A stretch of 48,637 nucleotides of DNA, from contig JAKFVL010000010.1 in assembly GCA_021732215.1 (NCBI GenBank), positions 239,309 to 287,945 of the forward strand, written 5' to 3'. The stretch comes from Hyphomicrobiales bacterium (GTDB taxonomy: Bacteria > Pseudomonadota > Alphaproteobacteria > Rhizobiales > Xanthobacteraceae). Below, piece after piece: positions 35,990 to 44,215 of this stretch. The number at the start of each line of letters is the position of its first letter. The first letter of the stretch is position 1. The position numbers were made by a program, and so were the translations under genes. The notes under the pieces are model-generated. The model saw only the letters and a program-made list of their open reading frames with translations, was not told where the DNA came from and searched no databases.

Positions 35990-36299
35990 GCCGTTTGCTA
36001 TCGCCTCGCTGGATAGGTTGCCGCCGATTGTCGCAGCCGGGGCGGCTGGCAGCGGCTCGTTGCCGAGTGAAACTCGTGCGCGAGCTAATAAGCGGTTCGC
36101 GGCCGAAGTCGTCAACCCCTTGACCGGCTTCGCAAGTCGTCCTGTTATGTCGGTCAGTCAGGTCTGACCGCTTGTTTTGTGGGAAACAAACTGTCCGATC
36201 GGGAGCCGGCTCTTATTCCGCCGGCGCCAGACGGATTGATCGCAATCCACAGGTCGCGCGGAAAGGCATTTTAATCGGGTATTTTTGAAAGGCCTCGCC
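35990..36299. other. Intergenic control region between metC and aapJ
   Basis: These 310 bp separate divergent metC and aapJ. The main visible content is the pair of inverted repeats at 36151-36189. An AT-rich stretch (ATTTTAATCGGGTATTTTTG, 36269-36288) precedes the aapJ ribosome site and may include its -10 region. No gene is convincing here. Confidence 0.5.
36151..36189. promoter_or_regulatory. Two adjacent inverted repeats upstream of aapJ
   Basis: CGGTCAG (36151-36157) pairs perfectly with CTGACCG (36164-36170), and the next bases CTTGTTTT make it terminator-like on the plus strand. TTGTTT (36172-36177) then pairs with AAACAA (36184-36189). They could be operators, or an attenuator in a long aapJ leader. 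No regulator gene is near. Confidence 0.4.
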
Positions 36300-37334
36300 A
36301 TGAAACGTTCAGCCCTTGCCGCATCGATGTTTATGACAGTCTTGCTTGCGGCCGGATCGGCCGCCGCGCAGGCACCGAAGGCCACATCCACCCTTGATGT
36401 CGTGAAGAACCGCGGGATGTTGTCCTGTGGTGTCAGCCAGGGATTGCCCGGATTCTCGGCACCCGACGACAAGGGCAACTGGACCGGGATTGACGTCGAT
36501 ATTTGTCGCGCCATCGCGGCCGCAATCCTGAACGACCCGACCAAGGTGAGGTTCGTCCCGCTGTCGGCCAAGGACCGGTTCACCTCGCTGCAATCCAGCG
36601 ACATCGATGTACTGTCGCGCAATACGACCTGGACGCTGTCGCGTGACACGTCGGTCGGCCTGAACTTCACGGGCATTACCTATTACGACGGACAGGGGTT
36701 CCTGGTCGCGAAGGCAAAGAACGTCAATTCAGCGCTCGAACTCAGCAATGCGACCGTCTGCGTGCAGACCGGCACGACCAACGAGCAGAACGTGGCGGAC
36801 TATTTCAAGGCCAACAAGATGAAATACGAGATCGTGGCGTTCAGTTCAGCCGACGAAACGCTGAAGACCTACGAGAGCGGCCGTTGCGACGTGTTCACGT
36901 CCGATGTGTCCCAGATCGTGGCCGAACGCACCAAGCTGGCTCAGCCCGACGCTCATGCGATCCTGCCTGAAGTTATCTCCAAGGAGCCGCTGGGTCCGCT
37001 GGTCCGGCATGGCGACGATCAATGGTTCGACATCGTCAAGTGGACATTGTTCGCCATGCTCAACGCCGAGGAACTGGGGATCACCCAGAAGAACGTCGAT
37101 GAAATGGCAAAATCCGACAAGCCCGAATTGAAGCGGGTCTTCGGCACCGACGGCAATCTCGGCGAGCAACTCGGCCTGACCAAGGACTGGGTGATCCGGA
37201 TCGTCAAGGCGGTCGGCAACTACGGTGAAACGTTCGATCGCAACGTCGGGGAAAACTCCAAGCTGAAGATCGCGCGGGGATGGAACAAGCTCTACACGCA
37301 AGGCGGCCTCCAGTACGCTCCGCCGATCCGCTGA
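36300..37334 (+). CDS. aapJ: General L-amino-acid ABC transporter periplasmic binding protein
   Basis: The product has 344 residues from the ATG at 36300, with GAAAGG 7 bases upstream. The signal peptide is cleaved near AAAQA. The mature part has the family 3 solute-binding sequence (VKNRGMLSCGVSQGLPGFS, GNWTGIDVDICRAIAAA, CVQTGTTNEQNVADYF) and a length near 340 typical of AapJ/BztA rather than shorter HisJ types. It captures glutamate, aspartate and many other L-amino acids for AapQMP. It is the first gene of the operon and probably the most expressed. Confidence 0.95.
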   Translation: MKRSALAASMFMTVLLAAGSAAAQAPKATSTLDVVKNRGMLSCGVSQGLPGFSAPDDKGNWTGIDVDICRAIAAAILNDPTKVRFVPLSAKDRFTSLQSSDIDVLSRNTTWTLSRDTSVGLNFTGITYYDGQGFLVAKAKNVNSALELSNATVCVQTGTTNEQNVADYFKANKMKYEIVAFSSADETLKTYESGRCDVFTSDVSQIVAERTKLAQPDAHAILPEVISKEPLGPLVRHGDDQWFDIVKWTLFAMLNAEELGITQKNVDEMAKSDKPELKRVFGTDGNLGEQLGLTKDWVIRIVKAVGNYGETFDRNVGENSKLKIARGWNKLYTQGGLQYAPPIR

Positions 37335-37364
37335 CCCGCTGACCCGCACCAGGGGGCGGCCGGC

Positions 37365-38570
37365 ATGGCCATTGAAGCACGCAAGCCGCCGCCTCAATTT
37401 GCCGCAAGGATGAAGCGTGTGCTGGGAGGCCGCAGCGGCCTCTCAGGCATTGCCATGCAACTGCTGTTCGCTGCGGCATTAGTCTGGGTCGGCTACGAAA
37501 TTATCGCCAACGCGCGCACCAATCTTGAGACCCAGCGGATCGCGTCGGGGTTCGGGTTTCTCAACAACACCGCGGGCTTTGGCGTCAGCCAGGCCCTCAT
37601 TCCCTATGCGGAAAATGACAGCTACCTGCGTGTGTTTCTGGTCGGGCTGCTGAACACGCTGGCGGTTTCCGCCGTTGGCGTCTTCTTCGCCACCGTGATT
37701 GGCTTTCTCATTGGCCTTGGGCGGATGTCGCCGAACTGGCTGGTGGCGCGGCTGTGCGGGGCGTATGTCGAGATCATCCGCAATCTGCCGCTGCTGTTCC
37801 AGATTCTGTTCTGGTACATCGCCGTTCTTGCCGCGCTGCCAGCGCCGCGACAGAGTTTCTCGTTTTTCGGTGTCGCGTTTCTCAGCAATCGCGGCCTGGT
37901 TGTTCCCAAGCCCATTCCACTGGACGGTTCTGCCCCGTTTCTGATCGCGGTGCTTGTCGCGATCATTGTTGCCATTGCGCTTCGTATTCATGCGCGCAAG
38001 GCGCTATTCGATCGCGGCAGCGTCGTGACCATCTGGCCTTATGTTCTCGCGGTTCTGGTTGGGCTGCCCGTGCTGTCGATCATGGTTTTCGGCATGCCGG
38101 CGACATCCGAGCCGCCCGTACTGCGCGGGTTCAATTTTTCCGGCGGCTCGCGGGTGGTGCCGGAATTTGTCGCACTTGCGCTCGCGCTTTCGACCTATAC
38201 CGCGGCATTCATCGCTGAAATCGTGCGCGCTGGCGTCACCTCCGTTCACAAGGGTCAGGTGGAGGCGGGCGGATCGCTGGGCCTCTCGCGCGGCCAGACG
38301 CTGCGCCTGATTGTCGTTCCGCAAGCCTTGCGGGTGATCCTGCCGCCGCTCACCAACCAGTATCTCAATCTCACAAAGAATTCGTCGCTTGCGGTTGCGA
38401 TCGGCTATCCGGATCTGTTCTCGGTATTTGCCGGCACATCGCTCAGTCAGACCGGGCAGGCAATCGAGATCATCGCCATCACCATGGGCGTTTATCTGCT
38501 GATATCGCTCGTCACCAGCGCGATCATGAATTTCTACGGCTGGCGGGTCGGCCGGAGCATGAGCGCATGA
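37365..38570 (+). CDS. aapQ: General L-amino-acid ABC transporter permease AapQ
   Basis: The 401-residue protein has about eight membrane helices. The HisMQ-type permease core includes FLVGLLNTLAVSAVGVFFAT and the EAA loop EAGGSLGLSRGQ. A GGGGG-type ribosome site precedes the ATG. The length matches AapQ/BztB, which carry an extra segment between helices compared with small HisQ permeases. It ends in ATGA overlapping aapM, so the two subunits are made in balance. Confidence 0.94.
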   Translation: MAIEARKPPPQFAARMKRVLGGRSGLSGIAMQLLFAAALVWVGYEIIANARTNLETQRIASGFGFLNNTAGFGVSQALIPYAENDSYLRVFLVGLLNTLAVSAVGVFFATVIGFLIGLGRMSPNWLVARLCGAYVEIIRNLPLLFQILFWYIAVLAALPAPRQSFSFFGVAFLSNRGLVVPKPIPLDGSAPFLIAVLVAIIVAIALRIHARKALFDRGSVVTIWPYVLAVLVGLPVLSIMVFGMPATSEPPVLRGFNFSGGSRVVPEFVALALALSTYTAAFIAEIVRAGVTSVHKGQVEAGGSLGLSRGQTLRLIVVPQALRVILPPLTNQYLNLTKNSSLAVAIGYPDLFSVFAGTSLSQTGQAIEIIAITMGVYLLISLVTSAIMNFYGWRVGRSMSA

Positions 38571-40069
38571 GCGACATCGCAGAGCGCGCCTTCGTCCGGC
38601 AGGAACTCGTCGCCCAGCGCGCCGCGCCGATCAAGACCACAGGTTTCGTCGGCTTCCTGCGGACACGGCTGTTCAATTCCCCGACCAACATTCTGCTGAC
38701 GGTCGTCAGCGCGCTGCTGCTCTGGTTCACGGTCATTCCGGCTTTCAAGTTTCTGCTGATCGATGCGGTATGGCAGGGGAGCGATCGCACCGCTTGCCTG
38801 GCGAAGCCCGGCAGCGTCGTCGGCGCCTGCTGGCCGTATATCCAGGCGAAGTTCGCGCAGTTCATCTACGGCTTTTATCCGCAAGCTCAGCGCTGGCGGG
38901 TCGATCTGACGTTCCTGCTTGCGGCCGTGCTGCTGTTGCCGCTCCTGATCCCGCGTGCGCCGGCCAAGACTTTGAACGCCGCGCTGTTCTTCATCGCATT
39001 CCCCGTCGTCGCTTATTTTCTGCTGCACGGCGGAGGCATACGCGGTTTTGCGATCACATGGAGCCACGACGTTTTGCTGGCGCTGTTCAACAGCATCACG
39101 GATATCGGCCAGAAACTCGTATCCTCGCCGGCTCTGTTTGCAGTGACGATCGGTAAAGGTCTGATCTATCTCGCAAGCCTTTTGATCTATCTCCTGACGC
39201 CGATCACATGGCTGCGCGATCTCGTTCAACGCTCGGCATCGGAAGTATTCGCCGATCTGACCGTGACCGCCGTACTGGTTTCCCTGCTCCTGTTTTTTCT
39301 GGCCGGTGGAATCCGTAACGGCTGGCGCGCGCTGTTCACGAGTATTGTGACGTTTGCCGCTATTGCCATCGTTATCTATGTCATGAAACTCGATCGCGGC
39401 GGTTTGCCGGTGGTTGATACCCGCCAATGGGGCGGCTTGCTGATTACGCTGGTGGTATCGGTGACCGGGATCGTGGCGTCGATGCCGATCGGCATCGCGT
39501 TGGCGCTCGGACGCCGTTCGGCGATCCCGCTGGTGCGTATCTTCTCGATCACGTTCATCGAGTTCTGGCGCGGCGTGCCTCTGATTACCGTGCTGTTTTT
39601 CGCAACCTATATGCTGCCGCTGTTCCTGCCGGGCAACTTCACGATCGACGGGCTGGTGCGCGTGCTGATCGGTGTCGCGTTGTTCGCCGGCGCCTACAAT
39701 GCCGAGGTCATTCGCGGCGGGCTCGCAGCGATCCCGCGCGGGCAGACCGAGGCGGCCAGCGCGCTTGGCCTCAATTACTGGAAGACGACGGGTCTTGTGG
39801 TGATGCCGCAGGCGTTGCGGCATGTGATCCCCGGGCTCGTCAACAGCTTCATCGCATTGTTCAAGGATACGACGCTGGTTCTGATCGTCTCGATCTTTGA
39901 CCTGCTCGGTCAACTGCGGGCGTCGTTCTCCGATCCGGTCTGGGCGACGCCCAATACCTTGTTCACAGGGTTTGCTTTCACCGGCATCATCTACTTTGTG
40001 TTTTGCTTTGCGATGTCGCGCTATTCGCTGTTTGTCGAAAATCGCCTGAACGCCCATAAGCGAACCTGA
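38567..40069 (+). CDS. aapM: General L-amino-acid ABC transporter permease AapM, extended form
   Basis: The 500-residue permease contains the AapM N-terminal region (LFNSPTNILLTVVSALLLWF, WPYIQAKFAQFIYGFYP) and the conserved permease core from about 288 (WGGLLITLVVSVTGIVAS) with EAA loop EAASALGLNYWKTTG. About 115 residues longer than the usual AapM/BztC of about 385. The extra stretch at about 160-280 holds two to three hydrophobic helices that the family normally lacks at this site. It overlaps aapQ by 4 bp and is followed by aapP within 10 bp. Confidence 0.93.
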   Translation: MSDIAERAFVRQELVAQRAAPIKTTGFVGFLRTRLFNSPTNILLTVVSALLLWFTVIPAFKFLLIDAVWQGSDRTACLAKPGSVVGACWPYIQAKFAQFIYGFYPQAQRWRVDLTFLLAAVLLLPLLIPRAPAKTLNAALFFIAFPVVAYFLLHGGGIRGFAITWSHDVLLALFNSITDIGQKLVSSPALFAVTIGKGLIYLASLLIYLLTPITWLRDLVQRSASEVFADLTVTAVLVSLLLFFLAGGIRNGWRALFTSIVTFAAIAIVIYVMKLDRGGLPVVDTRQWGGLLITLVVSVTGIVASMPIGIALALGRRSAIPLVRIFSITFIEFWRGVPLITVLFFATYMLPLFLPGNFTIDGLVRVLIGVALFAGAYNAEVIRGGLAAIPRGQTEAASALGLNYWKTTGLVVMPQALRHVIPGLVNSFIALFKDTTLVLIVSIFDLLGQLRASFSDPVWATPNTLFTGFAFTGIIYFVFCFAMSRYSLFVENRLNAHKRT

Positions 40070-40075
40070 GGTCCG

Positions 40076-40819
40076 ATGATGAGTAACGATCCGGTCGTGG
40101 GGATTTCAGGCCTCAACAAATGGTACGGGGATTTCCACGTCCTGCGCGACATCAACCTCGACGTGATGAGGGGAGAGCGGATCGTGATCTGCGGTCCGTC
40201 GGGTTCGGGCAAGTCGACGTTGATTCGTTGCATCAATGCGCTGGAGGAGTTTCAGGAAGGCCGTATTGTCGTCGATGGCATCGAACTTGGGCCAAACCTG
40301 AAACGTGTCGATGACGTTCGCCGCGAAGTCGGCATGGTGTTCCAGAGCTTCAACCTGTTTCCGCATCTGACGGTTCTGGAGAACTGCACGCTGGCGCCGA
40401 TCTGGGTCCGCAATATCCCAAAGAAGGATGCCGAAGCGACCGCGATGAAGTTCCTGGAGCGGGTCCGCATCCCGGACAAGGCCGGCAAGTATCCGGGGCA
40501 AATCTCAGGTGGTCAGCAGCAGCGTGTCGCGATCGCGCGCGCGCTCACCATGAATCCCAAGGTGATGCTGTTCGATGAGCCAACATCCGCGCTTGATCCG
40601 GAAATGGTCAAGGAAGTGCTGGACACCATGGTCGATCTTGCACGCGAGGGCATGACCATGCTGGTCGTGACTCACGAGATGGGATTCGCGAAGGAAGTCG
40701 CCGACCGCATCGTATTCATGGACGCAGGGCAGGTGATCGAGTCCAATACGCCGAGGCTGTTTTTCGACAATCCGCAGCACGAGCGCACCAGGTTGTTCCT
40801 CAGCCAGATTCTGCGCTGA
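40076..40819 (+). CDS. aapP: General L-amino-acid ABC transporter ATPase AapP
   Basis: The 247-residue cytosolic ATPase has Walker A ([10 protein letters not shown]), Q-loop ([12 protein letters not shown]), signature SGGQQQR, Walker B ([12 protein letters not shown]) and the switch histidine (VVTHEM). The double ATG allows a start at 40076 or 40079, and GAGG spacing slightly favours the second. It powers the AapQM channel. It converges on cysK with a 9-bp gap and no visible terminator between them. Confidence 0.95.
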   Translation: MMSNDPVVGISGLNKWYGDFHVLRDINLDVMRGERIVICGPSGSGKSTLIRCINALEEFQEGRIVVDGIELGPNLKRVDDVRREVGMVFQSFNLFPHLTVLENCTLAPIWVRNIPKKDAEATAMKFLERVRIPDKAGKYPGQISGGQQQRVAIARALTMNPKVMLFDEPTSALDPEMVKEVLDTMVDLAREGMTMLVVTHEMGFAKEVADRIVFMDAGQVIESNTPRLFFDNPQHERTRLFLSQILR

Positions 40820-40828
40820 CGGACGTTC

Positions 40829-41869
40829 TCAGGTTTTCACGTACGGAATGTCGATCGTCGCGCGCCGTTCGAGCCACCCCGGAACGGGCAGGTTCTTCGA
40901 GCGCATGAAATCCGGATTGAACAGCTTGGATTGGTAGCGGTTGCCGGAGTCACACAGAATAGTCACGATGGTTTTGCCGGGACCAAGTTCCTTTGCCAGC
41001 CGGATCGCGCCCGCGACATTCACGCCGGTCGAGCCGCCGAGGCAGAGACCCTCGTGCTCCAGCAAATCGTAGATCACCGGTACGGCTTCCTCATCCGGAA
41101 TGACATAGGCCTTGTCGACCCGTGCGTCCTTGACGATCGGCGTCACGCGGCCAAGGCCAATGCCTTCCGCGATCGAATTGCCATCGGTCGCCTTCGCCAC
41201 GCCGCTGGTGAACAGCTCATACATCGCCGCGCCGCGCGGATCGGCGACGCCGACGACGATGTTCTTGTTCTTCCCTTTCAGAAAGGCGCTGGTGCCGGCA
41301 AGCGTGCCTCCGGTGCCGATCGAGCAGATGAACCCGTCGATCTTGCCGCTGGTTTGCTCGAAAATCTCCGGTCCGGTCGAAACATAATGCGCTTTGGAAT
41401 TGTCCAGATTGTTCCACTGGTCCGCGAACAGCACGCCGTTCGGCTCGGTTTTGCGCAACTGATCTGCCAGACGGCGCGCGACATGCTGATAGTTGTTCTG
41501 GTCGCTATAAGGCAGCGCCGGACTTTCCACGAGCTGCGCGCCGCACAGCCGAAGCATGTCCTTCTTCTCCTGGCTCTGGGTGTCGGGGATCACAATCAGG
41601 GTCCGGTAGCCACGCGCATTGGCGACCACGGCCAGACCGATTCCGGTATTTCCGGCGGTGCCTTCGACGACAAGTCCGCCGGGCTTGAGATCGCCGCGTT
41701 TCTCCGCCTCCAGAATCATCTGACGCCCGGCACGGTCCTTGACCGACTGGCCGGGGTTCATGAATTCGGCCTTGCCGAGGATCGTGCAGCCGGTCAGTTC
41801 CGACGCGCGTTTGAGTTTGATGAGCGGTGTGTTGCCGATGGCTTCGACAACGCCATTTTGAATGGTCAT
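40829..41869 (-). CDS. cysK: Cysteine synthase A (O-acetylserine sulfhydrylase)
   Basis: The 346-residue fold-type II PLP enzyme shows the start GNTPLIKLK, the Schiff-base Lys44 in GQSVKDRAG, the asparagine loop EGTAGNTGIG, and the phosphate cup GTGGTLAG. It makes cysteine from O-acetylserine and sulfide. It is about 25-35 residues longer than E. coli CysK because of an extra C-terminal segment (SKLFNPDFMRSKNLPVPGW). With metC nearby, the area serves sulfur amino-acid metabolism. Confidence 0.92.
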   Translation of the reverse strand: MTIQNGVVEAIGNTPLIKLKRASELTGCTILGKAEFMNPGQSVKDRAGRQMILEAEKRGDLKPGGLVVEGTAGNTGIGLAVVANARGYRTLIVIPDTQSQEKKDMLRLCGAQLVESPALPYSDQNNYQHVARRLADQLRKTEPNGVLFADQWNNLDNSKAHYVSTGPEIFEQTSGKIDGFICSIGTGGTLAGTSAFLKGKNKNIVVGVADPRGAAMYELFTSGVAKATDGNSIAEGIGLGRVTPIVKDARVDKAYVIPDEEAVPVIYDLLEHEGLCLGGSTGVNVAGAIRLAKELGPGKTIVTILCDSGNRYQSKLFNPDFMRSKNLPVPGWLERRATIDIPYVKT

Positions 41870-42017
41870 GATGTATGGGGATCGCGTTCAGGGCGCGCCG
41901 AAAGGCGGCCGATGGTCGTGGGATGGCTCTCTTGCGCGGAATCTAGTTCACGCGCACAAGCTGCACAAGAGCAGGGCAGATGATCGTTTTGGAGGCTACT
42001 GGACTAGGTGCAGTGCG

Positions 42018-43307
42018 TCAGCGTTGCTTCGCAAACACCACCTGGCGGACGTCGATATTGCCGGACAAGAAGCCAGCCTCGCAATAGGCGAGATAGTACT
42101 CCCACAAACGCCGAAACCGCTCATCGAAACCCATCGGCATGAGGTTCGGCCACGCCGCGCGGAAGTTATCCCGCCAGACTGCGAGCGTCTTGGCATAGTC
42201 TTCTCCAAAAACACGTTCGCGGATAACCGGCATTCCAAAGCGTTCGCCATAGGCCTTGAGAATGTTCGGCGAAGGCAGCATCCCTCCAGGAAAGATAAAC
42301 CGCTGGATGAAATCCACTTCGCGGCGATACACGTCGAAAAACTTGTCCTGAATCGTGATGGCCTGAATTCCGGCCAGGCCGCCCGGCAGCAGCCGGTCGC
42401 TGATCTGGCGGAAATATCGCGGCCAGAACTGCTCGCCGACAGCCTCGATCATCTCGATGGATGCAATCCGGTCATACTGATCGCGCTCGTCGCGATAGTC
42501 CTGAAACCTGATTTCGACCTTGTGCGACAGTCCGGCCTTTTCAATGCGCTTTTGTGCGAAGTCACGTTGTTCGGTGCTGATCGTGAGCCCGACGACATTG
42601 GCGTCGTAGGTCTTGGCGACATATTCGGCGAAACCGCCCCAGCCGCATCCGATCTCGAGTACTTTCTGGCCCGGCCGGATGTCGATCGCTTCGGCAAGGC
42701 GGCGATACTTGTTGATTTGCGCGGCCGTGAGGTCCTGCGTTTCGTTCTCGAACAGCGCTGACGAGTAGGTCATGCTCGGATCGAGCCATGACGAATAGAA
42801 TGCGTTGCCGATATCGTAATGGGCGTGGATGTTGTTTCTGGCCTGCCGCTTTGTATTCCGGTTGAACCAGTGACGCACGATCTGGACGAACCGCGCCAGC
42901 GGGTTGCCGTGCAGCAGCGTCTTGATCTGATCGTGATTGACGCAAAAGACATAGAGAAACTGCGTGAGGTCCGGCGTATCCCACTCGCGGCGAAGGTAGC
43001 TTTCCGCCAGTCCGATATCGCCGCCGTTCATGATCCGCCAGGCGATATTCATGTCGTGGACGGTCATCGCAGCCTTGGGGCCGGGCGCATGGCCGCCGCA
43101 TCGGACAATGCGACCATCGGGCAATGTGACATCGAGAGTGCCCTGGCTCAGTCCGGCAGCGAAGGCGAACGCCATACGCATGGCGCGCGGCAGATCGGCG
43201 AGTTTGGTTTCGATGGTGTCGGGCGTGAGCAAGATGACCTCGGTGCTTGCGGCGACCGGCCTATCGAGCGTCAGCATATCAATATCAGTTCGACCTAAAT
43301 GGGACAT
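42018..43307 (-). CDS. Cyclopropane-fatty-acid-synthase-like SAM methyltransferase
   Basis: From the ATG at 43307 the protein has 429 residues; a TTG at 43322 overlaps the DUF1365 stop and could be the real, coupled start. An N-terminal SCP2-like region is followed by the CFA core: AHYDIGNAFYSSWLDPSMTY, SAM motif VLEIGCGWGGFAEY, LTISTEQ, and IASIEMIEAVGEQFWP. The family adds a methylene or methyl from SAM to unsaturated phospholipid acyl chains. The FAD oxidase and DUF1365 neighbours point to a special product, such as a methylated or furan fatty acid, rather than a plain cyclopropane. Confidence 0.88.
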   Translation of the reverse strand: MSHLGRTDIDMLTLDRPVAASTEVILLTPDTIETKLADLPRAMRMAFAFAAGLSQGTLDVTLPDGRIVRCGGHAPGPKAAMTVHDMNIAWRIMNGGDIGLAESYLRREWDTPDLTQFLYVFCVNHDQIKTLLHGNPLARFVQIVRHWFNRNTKRQARNNIHAHYDIGNAFYSSWLDPSMTYSSALFENETQDLTAAQINKYRRLAEAIDIRPGQKVLEIGCGWGGFAEYVAKTYDANVVGLTISTEQRDFAQKRIEKAGLSHKVEIRFQDYRDERDQYDRIASIEMIEAVGEQFWPRYFRQISDRLLPGGLAGIQAITIQDKFFDVYRREVDFIQRFIFPGGMLPSPNILKAYGERFGMPVIRERVFGEDYAKTLAVWRDNFRAAWPNLMPMGFDERFRRLWEYYLAYCEAGFLSGNIDVRQVVFAKQR

Positions 43308-43318
43308 GGCTCGTGCCG

Positions 43319-44215
43319 TCAATTCGACGCGGCGCGATGCGTGAGCGTCGACTCAATGGATGCTCGTGCGCGAGGAGGATGTCCGGTTAACGGCTTGACC
43401 GGAACGTCTCCGGCATGCCCGCTCGCTGAACCTTGCGGCACAAGCCTCGCGCCTTTGAGCCAAAGACGCAAGGCCTCCCAGTGGATCGCGGCAAAGATTT
43501 TGAATGTGACCAGCGGCAGCGACAGGAAGGAGCCGATCAGCGACCGGCTCGTGAGCGCGCGGCGGTTGCCCAGGAAAGTTGCAGCGAGCAGTGGTCCTTC
43601 GCCGTCAGTCTCGAGGATGCGCAGCTTCACTGTCTCGCCCGGCGGCGACACCCGGAAGTAATAGTGCATCGGCATTTCGATGAATGGCGAGACGTAGAAC
43701 AGCTTGTCGTGTTCCTGACGGACGCCTGCCGCGCTGCGCTGCGCCGCCTCGACCGGCAAGACGTAGGAATGGATCGCGCCGAAGGTGTTGCGCACTTCGT
43801 AGATCATCAGTGAGAGATCGCCGATCGCATCGTAGCAGAAATAGACCGACAGCGGATTGAACGTGTATCCCAACAACCGCGGGTAACACAGCAGCAGAAT
43901 GCGTCCGCCTGCGAGATCTATGCCATGCTCGCCGGCGCGGCGGCGGACATAGGCATTGAGCGCCGATCCGTCGCATTCGCCATGATCGCTTTCATGGAAG
44001 CTGTAGAGCGCGGCGCGATTGACCGCGAACAGCTTTGACTGGCGATCGGCCTCGTCCAGACGATCGAGGTCGATCAACAGGCTCATGACGCGATAGCTGA
44101 ACCGATGTCCCATCGGCTTCAGCCGTGCATGCATGACGTCGCCGAAATAGAGCGACGCTGCGGGTTGTCCGTTTGGCAACCGTGGATTTGATCGGTCGCT
44201 CGGCATCGATGTCAC
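43319..44215 (-). CDS. DUF1365 protein of the fatty-acid-modification cassette
   Basis: The 298-residue protein has the DUF1365 sequence: SLYFGDVMHARLKPMGHRFSYRVMSL near the start, LLCYPRLLGYTFNPLSVYFCYD, EVRNTFGAIHSYVLP and FYVSPFIEMPMHYYFRV. The biochemical role is unknown. The GTG start shares bases with the stop of the FAD oxidase (GTGA). The stop meets the CFA-like gene, so all three are one translationally linked unit. A start at 44206 (ATG) is possible. Confidence 0.88.
   Translation of the reverse strand: MTSMPSDRSNPRLPNGQPAASLYFGDVMHARLKPMGHRFSYRVMSLLIDLDRLDEADRQSKLFAVNRAALYSFHESDHGECDGSALNAYVRRRAGEHGIDLAGGRILLLCYPRLLGYTFNPLSVYFCYDAIGDLSLMIYEVRNTFGAIHSYVLPVEAAQRSAAGVRQEHDKLFYVSPFIEMPMHYYFRVSPPGETVKLRILETDGEGPLLAATFLGNRRALTSRSLIGSFLSLPLVTFKIFAAIHWEALRLWLKGARLVPQGSASGHAGDVPVKPLTGHPPRARASIESTLTHRAASN

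Noticed and set aside
38534-40057. A 507-codon minus-strand frame opposite aapM
   Set aside because: Gln/Arg/Asp-rich composition without structure, fully overlapping a recognised permease gene.
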